Positions 1-5,894 of a stretch of 7,459 nt of DNA are shown one piece after another. A program made the position numbers and the translations under genes. The notes under the pieces were generated by a model, which was not told where the DNA came from, did no database searches, and saw only the letters and a program-made list of their open reading frames with translations. The stretch is from Oscillospiraceae bacterium (lineage in GTDB: Bacteria > Bacillota > Clostridia > Oscillospirales > Ruminococcaceae), in assembly GCA_029098085.1 (NCBI GenBank), contig JAQXNQ010000104.1:1-7459 (forward strand), read 5' to 3'. Within the stretch, counting starts at the first letter, position 1; each line of letters begins with the position of its first letter.

Positions 1-76
1 CTTTCTCCGGAGGAAAGACGGCTCCCCCACCCCGGGGCTGCAGCCCCGGGGTGGGGGAGCCATGATAAAAGGGCAT
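1..76 (-). CDS. Possible 5' end of an unidentified gene, cut by the left window edge
   Basis: An ATG at 76-74 is preceded by AAGGAG (84-89) at 7-nt spacing, and the frame stays open for 25 codons to the window edge. The Shine-Dalgarno sequence overlaps the stop codon of the metallo-hydrolase gene (89-91), so this would be the third gene of that operon. The translation begins MPFYHGSPTPGL, then a Gly/Pro-rich stretch, then AVFPPEK. The opening YHGS-x-PGL resembles the start of some short clostridial hypothetical proteins. An N-terminal Y-H-G-S/T motif also occurs in ADP-ribosyltransferase-like folds, but that is only a hint. A perfect 42-bp palindrome occupies codons 6 to 19, which is odd for coding DNA and would place a very stable hairpin just after the start codon. 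The alternative is that this is non-coding and the palindrome marks the operon end. Bases to the left of the window would decide. Confidence 0.35.
   Translation of the reverse strand, partial: MPFYHGSPTPGLQPRGGGAVFPPEK
20..61. repeat. Perfect 42-bp GC-rich palindrome
   Basis: The arms 20-40 and 41-61 are exact reverse complements with no spacer, centred on CTGCAG and almost entirely G/C. Base 19 against 62 breaks the symmetry. It begins 28 nt after the metallo-hydrolase stop codon as read on the minus strand. As RNA it would form an extremely stable hairpin on either strand, but neither side has a proper U-tract: the minus strand continues GTCTTTCCTCC and the plus strand ATGATAAAAG. It could therefore be an atypical terminator, an mRNA 3'-end stabiliser, a repeated palindromic element, or part of a coding sequence. 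A second, imperfect inverted repeat (CTTTC...GAAAG around CCGG) lies beside it at 1-17. Confidence 0.85.
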
Positions 77-88
77 GAAACAGCTCCT

Positions 89-937
89 TTACAGTTCGAT
101 CCTCATTCCGTCATAGGAGACCGTGAAGCCCAGCGGTTCCAGCTTTTCGCACAGCTCCTCATGGAGCATGCCTCCGTTGTGAGAGAAATGGTTGACGACG
201 CAGAGAGTGTGGTCATCGCAAATGCCGATCTCCCGCAGCTGCTCCCGGATCAGAATGTCGTCGGGGTAGCCCATGTGGCCGCTTCGGGGGCCGTTTTCGA
301 TGGGCCCGCCAGTGCAGTCAAAGCTGATCATGTCCACCGGGCGCTGCCGCTTTTTCAGAAAGTCCCAGACCTCATCGGAGAACCGGCCGGTGTCATGGCA
401 GTAGAGCAGAGACTTATCCCCCTCTTCAATCAGATAGAACAGGGGCTGGGAGCCGGGCCGTTCCTTCATATGATGGGCGGGCAGGGGCGTCACGGTGTAG
501 GGTCCTGCCTGAACCGGCTCAAAGGGAGTCAGAATGTGCCAGTGCAGATCGTTTGCGGATTCCTCCTCCAGCTCCCAGGTGACGCCGCTGAAGAAAAAGT
601 CCTTTGCGTCCTGAGAGCAGTAGATATTCAGCTCTTGGCTGGCCATTTTGTGGCTGTAGCCGCTGCCCCGGATGGTCAGCTCCTGGGGATAGAAGTGATC
701 CATATGCCAGTGGGTGATGAACAGGTAGGCCACTCTGGACAGATCTAGCCCCTGCTGCAGCTTGTGCAGGTAGGTGTCGGGCGGGAAATCCAGCAGCAGA
801 TCATCGTTGATCAGGGTCTGGGAACGGGTACGGATGTTTTTGCCGCCCCGCTTTGCCGCCTCCAGGCAGGCGTCGCAGTTGCAGAAAACGGCAGGCCAGC
901 CTTCAGCGGCGGCGGTGCCGAGGTATTGAATGTTCAT
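89..937 (-). CDS. MBL-fold metallo-hydrolase, PhnP-like
   Basis: This is a 282-residue cytoplasmic metallo-beta-lactamase-fold hydrolase, the usual length for the PhnP-like group. The metal-binding HxHxDH signature is THWHMDH at residues 75-81. Further likely ligands are H155/H156 (LPAHHM), D182 (YCHDTG) and H250 (VNHFSH). A cysteine cluster C19/C21/C24 (FCNCDAC) matches the structural zinc site of PhnP-type phosphodiesterases, whose fourth ligand is a late histidine, possibly H221 (SGHMG) here. PhnP hydrolyses cyclic phosphodiesters such as 5-phosphoribosyl 1,2-cyclic phosphate, but no phosphonate (phn) genes are visible, so the substrate is unknown. The ATG at 937 has AAGGAG at 7-nt spacing. 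The gene starts 17 nt after the lactonase-like gene, so the two are very probably co-transcribed. The fold and metal site are secure; the substrate is not. Confidence 0.9.
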   Translation of the reverse strand: MNIQYLGTAAAEGWPAVFCNCDACLEAAKRGGKNIRTRSQTLINDDLLLDFPPDTYLHKLQQGLDLSRVAYLFITHWHMDHFYPQELTIRGSGYSHKMASQELNIYCSQDAKDFFFSGVTWELEEESANDLHWHILTPFEPVQAGPYTVTPLPAHHMKERPGSQPLFYLIEEGDKSLLYCHDTGRFSDEVWDFLKKRQRPVDMISFDCTGGPIENGPRSGHMGYPDDILIREQLREIGICDDHTLCVVNHFSHNGGMLHEELCEKLEPLGFTVSYDGMRIEL

Positions 938-954
938 GAAAGGTCTCCTTTTAG

Positions 955-1944
955 TCAGTCGGTCTGGCGGATGAACATGGGCTTCAGGAAGGGGATCACC
1001 CGGATGGGCTCGGTGGGGATGCCGTCCTGATCCAGCCCTACGAAGATGACGCTGTTGCTGTTCTGGTTGGCGGCGGCGATGGCCGTTTCATTTTCCACCA
1101 GCGCCAGCGACCGGGGGAATTTGCCGAAGCAGGGACGCTCGGCGACTTTCTGCAGCTCTTTTCCTTCCACCCGGAAGACCGAGAAGGTATCGGCGCCCCG
1201 GTTGGCGGCGTACAGCAGGGTACCGGCGCTGTTCATGCACAGGCCGGACAGATAGCTGGGCATGGCAAAATCCGGCTCCAGCGCGTCCACGCCGCCCAGA
1301 AAGACCGGTTCGCTGCCGGAAACATCGATGATGAGGATCCGGTTGGAGTATTCGGTGGTGGCGTAGAGCATGCCGGTGTCCTCCCGCAGCAGCAGATGCC
1401 GGATGCCCTCGCCCTTGGGCAGCTGCAGATACCGCTCGTTTGTCAGGGCGCCGTCCTCAGCGATGTCATAGCTGTACAGCCGGTCCAGGGCGATGTTGGC
1501 GGTGTAGGCGGTGGTTTCGGCGCTGTCGCAGATGATGCAATGGGCACGGGTCAGGGGCTCATCGCTTTGCCGGATCCAGCTCTTCATGCCGCCGAAGCCG
1601 GTTTCGGTGATCTTCAGCGTGAAGACATGACCGGTGCCGTAGCAGGCGCCGGCGACCACCCGGTGCCTGGGGAAAACGGTCAGATGGCAGAATGAGGTGC
1701 CGTCAATGGGCCGGGTGTCCAGCAGGGTGCAGCAGTCGCCCTCCCGTCGGAACAGATAGACGCAGCCGCTGTCCTCCTGTTCACCCACGGCAAGCAGCTT
1801 GTCCTCCCACAGATCCAGCCAGGTGGGGCCGGACAGCGTGCTTTCCCACAGGCTGGGCCTGGCCGCTTCCGTATCATACAGGCAGATGGACGGCAGGGGA
1901 CAGCCGCCGTTTTCTCCTCCGGTGCCGGAAATCCAGTATTTCAT
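955..1944 (-). CDS. Lactonase family seven-bladed beta-propeller protein
   Basis: This 329-residue protein is close to the usual 330-350 residues of the YbhE/6-phosphogluconolactonase-like propeller family. It has no signal peptide or membrane segment, so it is probably cytoplasmic. Family landmarks appear in order: H135 in TRAHCIICD; GEGIRH at 178-183; the blade strand YAANRGADTFSVF around 245-257; and FPRSLAL at 276-282 followed by AANQNSNSV at 291-299. These correspond to the conserved H, GPRH, NRG and FPR/NQ positions of the family. Characterised relatives open 6-phosphogluconolactone or other sugar lactones, but many relatives have no known activity. The ATG at 1944 is chosen because GAAGGA lies 6 nt upstream; a TTG six codons earlier overlaps that site. 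It is the first gene of an operon with the metallo-hydrolase. Family call strong, reaction uncertain. Confidence 0.88.
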   Translation of the reverse strand: MKYWISGTGGENGGCPLPSICLYDTEAARPSLWESTLSGPTWLDLWEDKLLAVGEQEDSGCVYLFRREGDCCTLLDTRPIDGTSFCHLTVFPRHRVVAGACYGTGHVFTLKITETGFGGMKSWIRQSDEPLTRAHCIICDSAETTAYTANIALDRLYSYDIAEDGALTNERYLQLPKGEGIRHLLLREDTGMLYATTEYSNRILIIDVSGSEPVFLGGVDALEPDFAMPSYLSGLCMNSAGTLLYAANRGADTFSVFRVEGKELQKVAERPCFGKFPRSLALVENETAIAAANQNSNSVIFVGLDQDGIPTEPIRVIPFLKPMFIRQTD

Positions 1945-1976
1945 CGAATATCCTTCTTTCAACCGTATTTTCTTTC

Positions 1977-2005
1977 ATGGTATCATAAAGTGCCATTCCT
2001 TGCAA
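1977..2005 (-). promoter_or_regulatory. Candidate vegetative promoter for the lactonase/metallo-hydrolase operon
   Basis: On the minus strand, TTGCAA (2005-2000) is separated by 17 bp from TACCAT (1982-1977), each matching the sigma-A consensus at four of six positions with ideal spacing. It lies between the glgB terminator and the start codon at 1944, giving a leader of roughly 25 nt. The boxes are mediocre, so location carries much of the argument. A second possible -10, TATGAT, lies slightly upstream but has poor spacing. Confidence 0.35.
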
Positions 2006-2036
2006 GGGGTTTGGGAAAATCCGGAGGGTTCAGCGA

Positions 2037-2072
2037 CAAAAGGAAAGCGGCCTGCCGGTTTGGCAGACCGCT
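2037..2072 (-). terminator. Intrinsic terminator of the marR-glgB operon
   Basis: Three bases after the glgB stop codon, the minus strand forms an 11-bp stem (AGCGGTCTGCC paired with GGCAGGCCGCT, one G-U pair) around a five-base AAACC loop. It is followed by TTTCCTTTT. This is a standard rho-independent terminator reading in the glgB direction. On the plus strand the hairpin is followed only by GTTTTATG, and no plus-strand gene approaches it. Confidence 0.88.
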
Positions 2073-2075
2073 GTT

Positions 2076-3866
2076 TTATGTATCCGCCTGAATGAGGATC
2101 CCTGAAAAGGGCGGCAGTGTCAGCTTCAGCTGCCAGCTTTCTCCAGTCCGGCTCCAGCTCAGGGGCTCGCTGCCTTCTGCAGTTCGGCCGCCGAACCGGA
2201 TCCAGTCGGTGTGCAGCAGCACCTTTCCCGGCCGCAGTTCCGGGCCGCAGAGCAGGTAGTTCTCCTGCAGCTGATCGGACAGATTCAGCACCGCCTGCAG
2301 CCGCCGCTGGCCGGACTTCCGCTGCAGGGCGTAGATGCAGCGGGTCTCCTGGGCGCAGTCCAGCCAGCAGAAGCTTTCCCGTTCACTGTCCCGGTGAAGG
2401 GCCTCCTCCTGCCGATAGATACCCCAGAGGATGGCCAGATAATCCTGAAGCTGCCGATGAGCCGGATTCTCCAGCAGCTCCCAGTCCAGCTGCCGCTCCT
2501 CGCTCCATTCCCGCAGCTGCCCCAGCTCATTGCCCATGAAGCTGAGCTTTTTGCCCGGGTGCATCATCATATACAGATACAGACAGCGGGCCTGAGGCAG
2601 CTTGTCCGGCAGATACCCGGCCATCTTCTGCAGAACGGCTGCCTTTCCGTGCACCACCTCGTCATGGGAGAGGGGAAGCAGGTGCCGCTCGTTGTAAAAA
2701 TACAGCATGGAAAAGGTGAGCCGGTGGTAGTTTTCCGTCCGGTAGGCGGGCCCGGTCTGGAAAAAGGAGAGGGTATCGTGCATCCAGCCCAGATCCCATT
2801 TGTAGTCAAAGCCCAGCCCGCCCTCTTCCACCGGGCGGGTGGTGCCGCTGTAGGTGGTGGAGTCTTCGGCGATCAGCAGGGCAGTGGGGTGCAGCGCCTT
2901 CAGTCCTCGGTTCATGTTCCGCAGAAATGCAAGGGCGGCGCCGTTTTCGCCCCGGGCAGGGTCGCCCTGCCAGTAGATCAGACGGCTGACCGCGTCCATC
3001 CGCAGACCGTCGAAGTGAAACTCCTCCAGCCAGTAATGGGCAGCAGACTGGAGAAAACAGGCCACCTCCCGCCGGGAATGGATGAAGTTCAGGCTGCCCC
3101 ACTCACTTTCTCCCACATCCCGGTGAGGGTATTCGTACAGCGACGTGCCGTCCAGTGTCCGCAGGCCGTAGCTGTCCACCGCAAAATGCACCGGCACAAA
3201 GTCCATCAACACCCCCAGACCGGCCTGATGGCAGCGATCCACCAGCTCCTTCAGCTGATCCGGATTGCCGTAGCGGGAGGTGGGTGCGAAAAAGCCGGTG
3301 TTCTGATAGCCCCAGGAGCCGTCAAAGGGATGCTCCGACAGGGGGAGAAATTCAATATGGGTGTAGCCGTTTTGCAGGGCATAGTCGATCAGCGGCCCGG
3401 CGATCTCGTCGTAGCGGTACCAGCTGCCGTCCGGCTTTCTCCGCCAGGAGCCCAGATGAACCTCGTAGATGTTCAGCGGCCTGTCCGGGGCAGCGCTGCG
3501 CCGGGCCATCCACTGGTCGTCATGAAACTGATATCCGTCGGGATTCACAATGACCGAACAGGCTCCCGGCCGCAGCTCCATGGCAAAGCCGCAGGGGTCG
3601 CAGTGTTCGGTGACGCCGCCGTCCGGGGTGTAGATTCGGTACTTGTACAGCTGGCCGTATGCCGCGGGCAGGACAGCGGAGAAGATGCCGCTGCTGCCTT
3701 CCCGGTACAGCTCGCTCTCGTTCCAGCCGTTGCAGGCGCCGGTGACCGTAACCCGCCGGGCAGCAGGGGCCCAGATCCGGAACCGGAAGCCGCCCCACTC
3801 GGCGTGAACACCGAAATGGCGGTAGATGTCAAAGGCCCGGCCCATATAAAAATCCTGCAGCTCCAT
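2076..3866 (-). CDS. glgB: 1,4-alpha-glucan (glycogen) branching enzyme
   Basis: The enzyme cuts alpha-1,4 glucan chains and re-attaches the pieces by alpha-1,6 bonds during glycogen synthesis in the cytoplasm. The 596-residue protein has an N-terminal CBM48/E-set domain (about 20-110, with FRFRIWAPAARRV and NGW), a GH13 barrel (about 130-480) and a C-terminal beta domain. GH13 regions: I, DFVPVHF 222-228; II, GLRMDAV 287-293 with nucleophile D291; III, LIAEDST 331-337 with acid/base E334; IV, SHDEVVHGK 400-408 with D402. The region I DxVPxHF and IV HDEVVHGK forms are typical of branching enzymes rather than amylases. It is shorter than the E. coli enzyme because it lacks the extra N-terminal domain, as is common in Clostridia. 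The ATG at 3866 overlaps the MarR stop (TGATG), with GGGAGG just upstream; the frame extends upstream but only inside marR. No glgC, glgA or glgP is in the window. Confidence 0.96.
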   Translation of the reverse strand: MELQDFYMGRAFDIYRHFGVHAEWGGFRFRIWAPAARRVTVTGACNGWNESELYREGSSGIFSAVLPAAYGQLYKYRIYTPDGGVTEHCDPCGFAMELRPGACSVIVNPDGYQFHDDQWMARRSAAPDRPLNIYEVHLGSWRRKPDGSWYRYDEIAGPLIDYALQNGYTHIEFLPLSEHPFDGSWGYQNTGFFAPTSRYGNPDQLKELVDRCHQAGLGVLMDFVPVHFAVDSYGLRTLDGTSLYEYPHRDVGESEWGSLNFIHSRREVACFLQSAAHYWLEEFHFDGLRMDAVSRLIYWQGDPARGENGAALAFLRNMNRGLKALHPTALLIAEDSTTYSGTTRPVEEGGLGFDYKWDLGWMHDTLSFFQTGPAYRTENYHRLTFSMLYFYNERHLLPLSHDEVVHGKAAVLQKMAGYLPDKLPQARCLYLYMMMHPGKKLSFMGNELGQLREWSEERQLDWELLENPAHRQLQDYLAILWGIYRQEEALHRDSERESFCWLDCAQETRCIYALQRKSGQRRLQAVLNLSDQLQENYLLCGPELRPGKVLLHTDWIRFGGRTAEGSEPLSWSRTGESWQLKLTLPPFSGILIQADT

Positions 3867-4312
3867 CAGTCGTCCTCCCTGCGGGTCATTTCCGCCCGGA
3901 TGTTGACATCCAGCCGCTTCAGCATATCCTGCAACTGGCATTTTTCCTCCGGCGAAAAGCCGGTCATCAGCCGGTCATAAAACCGGTTCAGCGCCGTTTC
4001 GGCGTCCCGCAGCAGAGGTTCCGCCGCAGGCAGCAGCTGCAGACGGACACAGCGCCGGTCTTTTTCATTTCGTGTGCCCTGGATCAGTCCCCGCCTGGTC
4101 AGCTCCTCCACGTTTTTGGATACGTTGGAGCGGGCCTGCATCAGATAATCCGCCGCCGCGCTGGCCGTGCGGTCGGAGGAATGACGCAGATACAGCAGGA
4201 GATCGATCTCCGCCCGGGTGAGCCCATACTTTTTCCCAACCCCGTCCATGCATTTTTCGTAAAGCTTCTTGAAATGCTGTCCGCCCAGAATAATCCCCGC
4301 GCCCTGCAGCAT
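3866..4312 (-). CDS. MarR-family transcriptional regulator
   Basis: This 148-residue winged-helix repressor has typical MarR length. The DNA-binding domain spans roughly 30-95: an LTRAEIDLLLYL helix (31-42), a helix-turn-helix with recognition helix near 59-73 (QARSNVSKNVEELTRRG), and a wing at 80-92 containing the family's D-R-R signature (D85-R86-R87). Flanking N- and C-terminal helices would form the dimer interface. The ATG at 4312 is chosen because AAAGGA lies about 9-10 nt upstream and the promoter and its predicted transcript start lie downstream of the earlier in-frame start near 4393. It overlaps glgB by one base. The inverted repeat over its own promoter suggests autorepression. The ligand is unknown; sugar phosphates or stress compounds are possibilities only. 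Confidence 0.9.
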   Translation of the reverse strand: MLQGAGIILGGQHFKKLYEKCMDGVGKKYGLTRAEIDLLLYLRHSSDRTASAAADYLMQARSNVSKNVEELTRRGLIQGTRNEKDRRCVRLQLLPAAEPLLRDAETALNRFYDRLMTGFSPEEKCQLQDMLKRLDVNIRAEMTRREDD

Positions 4313-4332
4313 CGTGTTCCCGTCCTTTCTAT

Positions 4333-4378
4333 CGTTCAGAATATAACTGTTTCTTTTATTACTATTATATTCTGAACG
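4333..4378. promoter_or_regulatory. Perfect 14-bp inverted repeat, probable MarR operator
   Basis: CGTTCAGAATATAA at 4333-4346 is repeated exactly in inverted orientation at 4365-4378, with an 18-bp AT-rich spacer. The arm centres are 32 bp apart, about three DNA turns, so both arms face the same side of the helix. The upstream arm covers most of the -10 box and the spacer contains the expected transcription start, an arrangement that fits repression by the MarR protein encoded just downstream. There is no U-tract after it, so it is not a good terminator for the spoVAF-like gene. Confidence 0.7.
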
Positions 4379-4393
4379 GGCGGCGGAAGTCAA
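4364..4393 (-). promoter_or_regulatory. Sigma-A promoter of the marR-glgB operon
   Basis: Minus-strand TTGACT (4393-4388) and a perfect TATAAT (4369-4364) are separated by 18 bp, a near-consensus housekeeping promoter. The start of transcription should fall near 4357, giving a leader of about 45 nt to the marR ATG at 4312. The -35 box overlaps the stop codon of the spoVAF-like gene, so the promoter is packed against the upstream gene. Confidence 0.75.
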
Positions 4394-5805
4394 GCTTTTC
4401 TTTTGCCCCCGCCCGGCCGGTCGGGGAGCCGCAGCAGCAGTCTGGACAGCGCCCGCCCGTCAAAGGGAATCAGCGGGTACAGATAACAGCGTCCGGAGAG
4501 GGTCCTGGTGCAGAGCAGGGTCAGCGCCAGCAGCAGAATGCCGGCGGCAAATCCCCAGACGTCAAACAGGGCTGTGAAAATCAGCAGCAGCACCCGGAAC
4601 AGCTTGAAGGCATATCCTAGCTCAAAGCTGGGCTGGGTGAAGTTGGCGATGGCTACGAAGGCCATGTACAGCACCACCTCCGGCACAAACCATCCGGCCT
4701 TGACGGCGAAATCCCCCAGAACCAGCGCTCCCACCACGCTGAAGGAGTTGGAGAGGGCGGCCGGTGTGTTGAGGCTGGCCAGCTTCAGCCCGTCGATGAC
4801 GAATTCCAGCACCAGCAGCTGACAGATCACCGGCAGCTCTCCCGGCTCGCTGATGACCAGAAAGCCCAGCCAGGGCGGCAGCACCTCCGGATGGCGGATC
4901 AGCAGATACCAGAGCGGGGTAAAAAAGATGGTCAGCAGAAAGACCACGCCCCGCACCAGCCGCAGATAGCTGCCCACCAGCGGCGGAAAATAATAGTCGT
5001 TGGTGTCCTGGGTGAAATCGAAAATCGACACCGGCAGCAGCATCACCGACGGAGAGTTGTCCACAATGACCGCTACGCTCCCCTCCAGCACCGAGGCTGC
5101 CGCCGCGTCCGGCCGTTCGGTGTAGCGGATGCGGGGGAAGGGGTTCAGGCCGAAGCGGGTGATGTTTTCCGCCAGACTCTGCTGTCCCAGAGGCAGGGCC
5201 TCCGCCGGCAGCTGCTGAATCTTTTGGCGCAGCTTTTGGAGAAACGCTTCATCCGCCCGTCCGGCCATATAGCAGAGCACGATGTCGGTGCGAGAGCTGC
5301 TGCCGGCCTGCAGAATCTCCATGGTCAGCCTTGGATCCCGGATGCGGCGGCGGATCAGGGCGGTATTGAAAACCAGCGTCTCCACAAAGCCGTCTCTCGC
5401 GCCCCGCAGCACCCGGTCATCCTCCGGCTCCGAAACGCCCCGCACCGGATAGGTCCGGGCGTCGATGAGAATGCCGCCCCGGTACCATTCACTGAGCAGG
5501 CAGAGCTGGCCCGACAGGATAGCAGTGGCCAGAGCGTCCCGATCCTCCAAAACGGCGGTTTCCAGATAGGAGATGTTCTGCCGGGCGAAGGCCTCGGCGT
5601 CGGGCTGATCCGCCTGCTCCGGCGTCAGCTTCAGCAGAAACTCCATGACCTTTTCCATCATTTCGTCCTTGGCAAAGCCGTCCACGAAATACAGCGCCGC
5701 CCGTTTTCCGCCAATGATCATCTCCTTGGCTGTCAGGTCAAAGCTGCTGTCCAGCCGCAGCAGGGCATCCAGCTGCTGTTTTTCCTCCTGATATACATCC
5801 TTCAC
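4390..5805 (-). CDS. spoVAF: SpoVAF-like GerA-family spore germination membrane protein
   Basis: This 471-residue protein has the GerA/SpoVAF layout: a soluble N-terminal half (about 1-280) and a membrane half with about four or five hydrophobic segments (near 283-303, 325-343, 355-392 and 402-432). Diagnostic stretches are LYFVDGFAKDEMMEKV (38-53), VLRGARDGFVETLVFNTAL (132-150) followed by RRRIRDPRL, and PSFELGYAFKLFR (392-404). The VDGF-KDE segment and the RG-RDGFVE-NTAL-RRRIRD segment favour SpoVAF over a nutrient-receptor A subunit. SpoVAF sits in the inner spore membrane and promotes germination. Usual neighbours are the other spoVA genes or gerB/gerC partners; none is present, so it stands apart with a muramidase gene. 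The start is GTG at 5805 with GGAGGG 5 nt upstream. Family certain; SpoVAF versus GerAA assignment is probable. Confidence 0.83.
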   Translation of the reverse strand: MKDVYQEEKQQLDALLRLDSSFDLTAKEMIIGGKRAALYFVDGFAKDEMMEKVMEFLLKLTPEQADQPDAEAFARQNISYLETAVLEDRDALATAILSGQLCLLSEWYRGGILIDARTYPVRGVSEPEDDRVLRGARDGFVETLVFNTALIRRRIRDPRLTMEILQAGSSSRTDIVLCYMAGRADEAFLQKLRQKIQQLPAEALPLGQQSLAENITRFGLNPFPRIRYTERPDAAAASVLEGSVAVIVDNSPSVMLLPVSIFDFTQDTNDYYFPPLVGSYLRLVRGVVFLLTIFFTPLWYLLIRHPEVLPPWLGFLVISEPGELPVICQLLVLEFVIDGLKLASLNTPAALSNSFSVVGALVLGDFAVKAGWFVPEVVLYMAFVAIANFTQPSFELGYAFKLFRVLLLIFTALFDVWGFAAGILLLALTLLCTRTLSGRCYLYPLIPFDGRALSRLLLRLPDRPGGGKRKA

Positions 5806-5825
5806 GGTATCCCTCCATTCGGGGG

Positions 5826-5854
5826 GAGTATGCCCGAGAGGAAGGGGGATATGC
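5826..5854 (-). promoter_or_regulatory. Candidate sigma-G-like promoter for the spoVAF-like gene
   Basis: On the minus strand, GCATA (5854-5850) is followed after 17 bp by CATACTC (5832-5826). The forespore sigma-G pattern is G-H/M-A-T-R, about 18 bp, then CAT-N-H-T-A, so the -35 matches fully and the -10 matches all but its last base, with spacing one short. The predicted start near 5819 leaves a very short leader that still contains the GGAGGG site. spoVA genes are classically sigma-G dependent, which agrees. The match could be chance. Confidence 0.35.
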
Positions 5855-5894
5855 GGAAAAGGAAGGCCTTAGAGTCCCTCCCTTTCCCATCCTC

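Noticed and set aside
62..748. Plus-strand open frame opposite the metallo-hydrolase gene
   Set aside because: It is antisense to an intact HxHxDH hydrolase, starts inside the 42-bp palindrome edge, and has no ribosome binding site worth the name.
3867..3941. Upstream in-frame start for glgB giving 25 extra residues
   Set aside because: The extension lies inside marR and has no family similarity. The ATG at 3866 has a GGGAGG site and the typical TGATG coupling overlap.
2211..3980. Very long plus-strand open frame (589 codons) opposite glgB
   Set aside because: It is antisense to a protein with all GH13 motifs intact. Long antisense frames are expected with this GC-rich third-position bias, and the translation is low-complexity with no recognisable domain.
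4313..4393. Upstream in-frame start for marR giving 27 extra residues
   Set aside because: It would begin at or before the promoter and operator, upstream of the predicted transcript start, and the extension is Asn/Ser-rich sequence encoded by the AT-rich operator.
5855..5887. Imperfect purine/pyrimidine hairpin after the GH25 stop as a terminator
   Set aside because: The stem has a bulge and a G-U pair, the loop is ten bases, and no U-tract follows beyond the stem itself; at best it is a weak attenuator.
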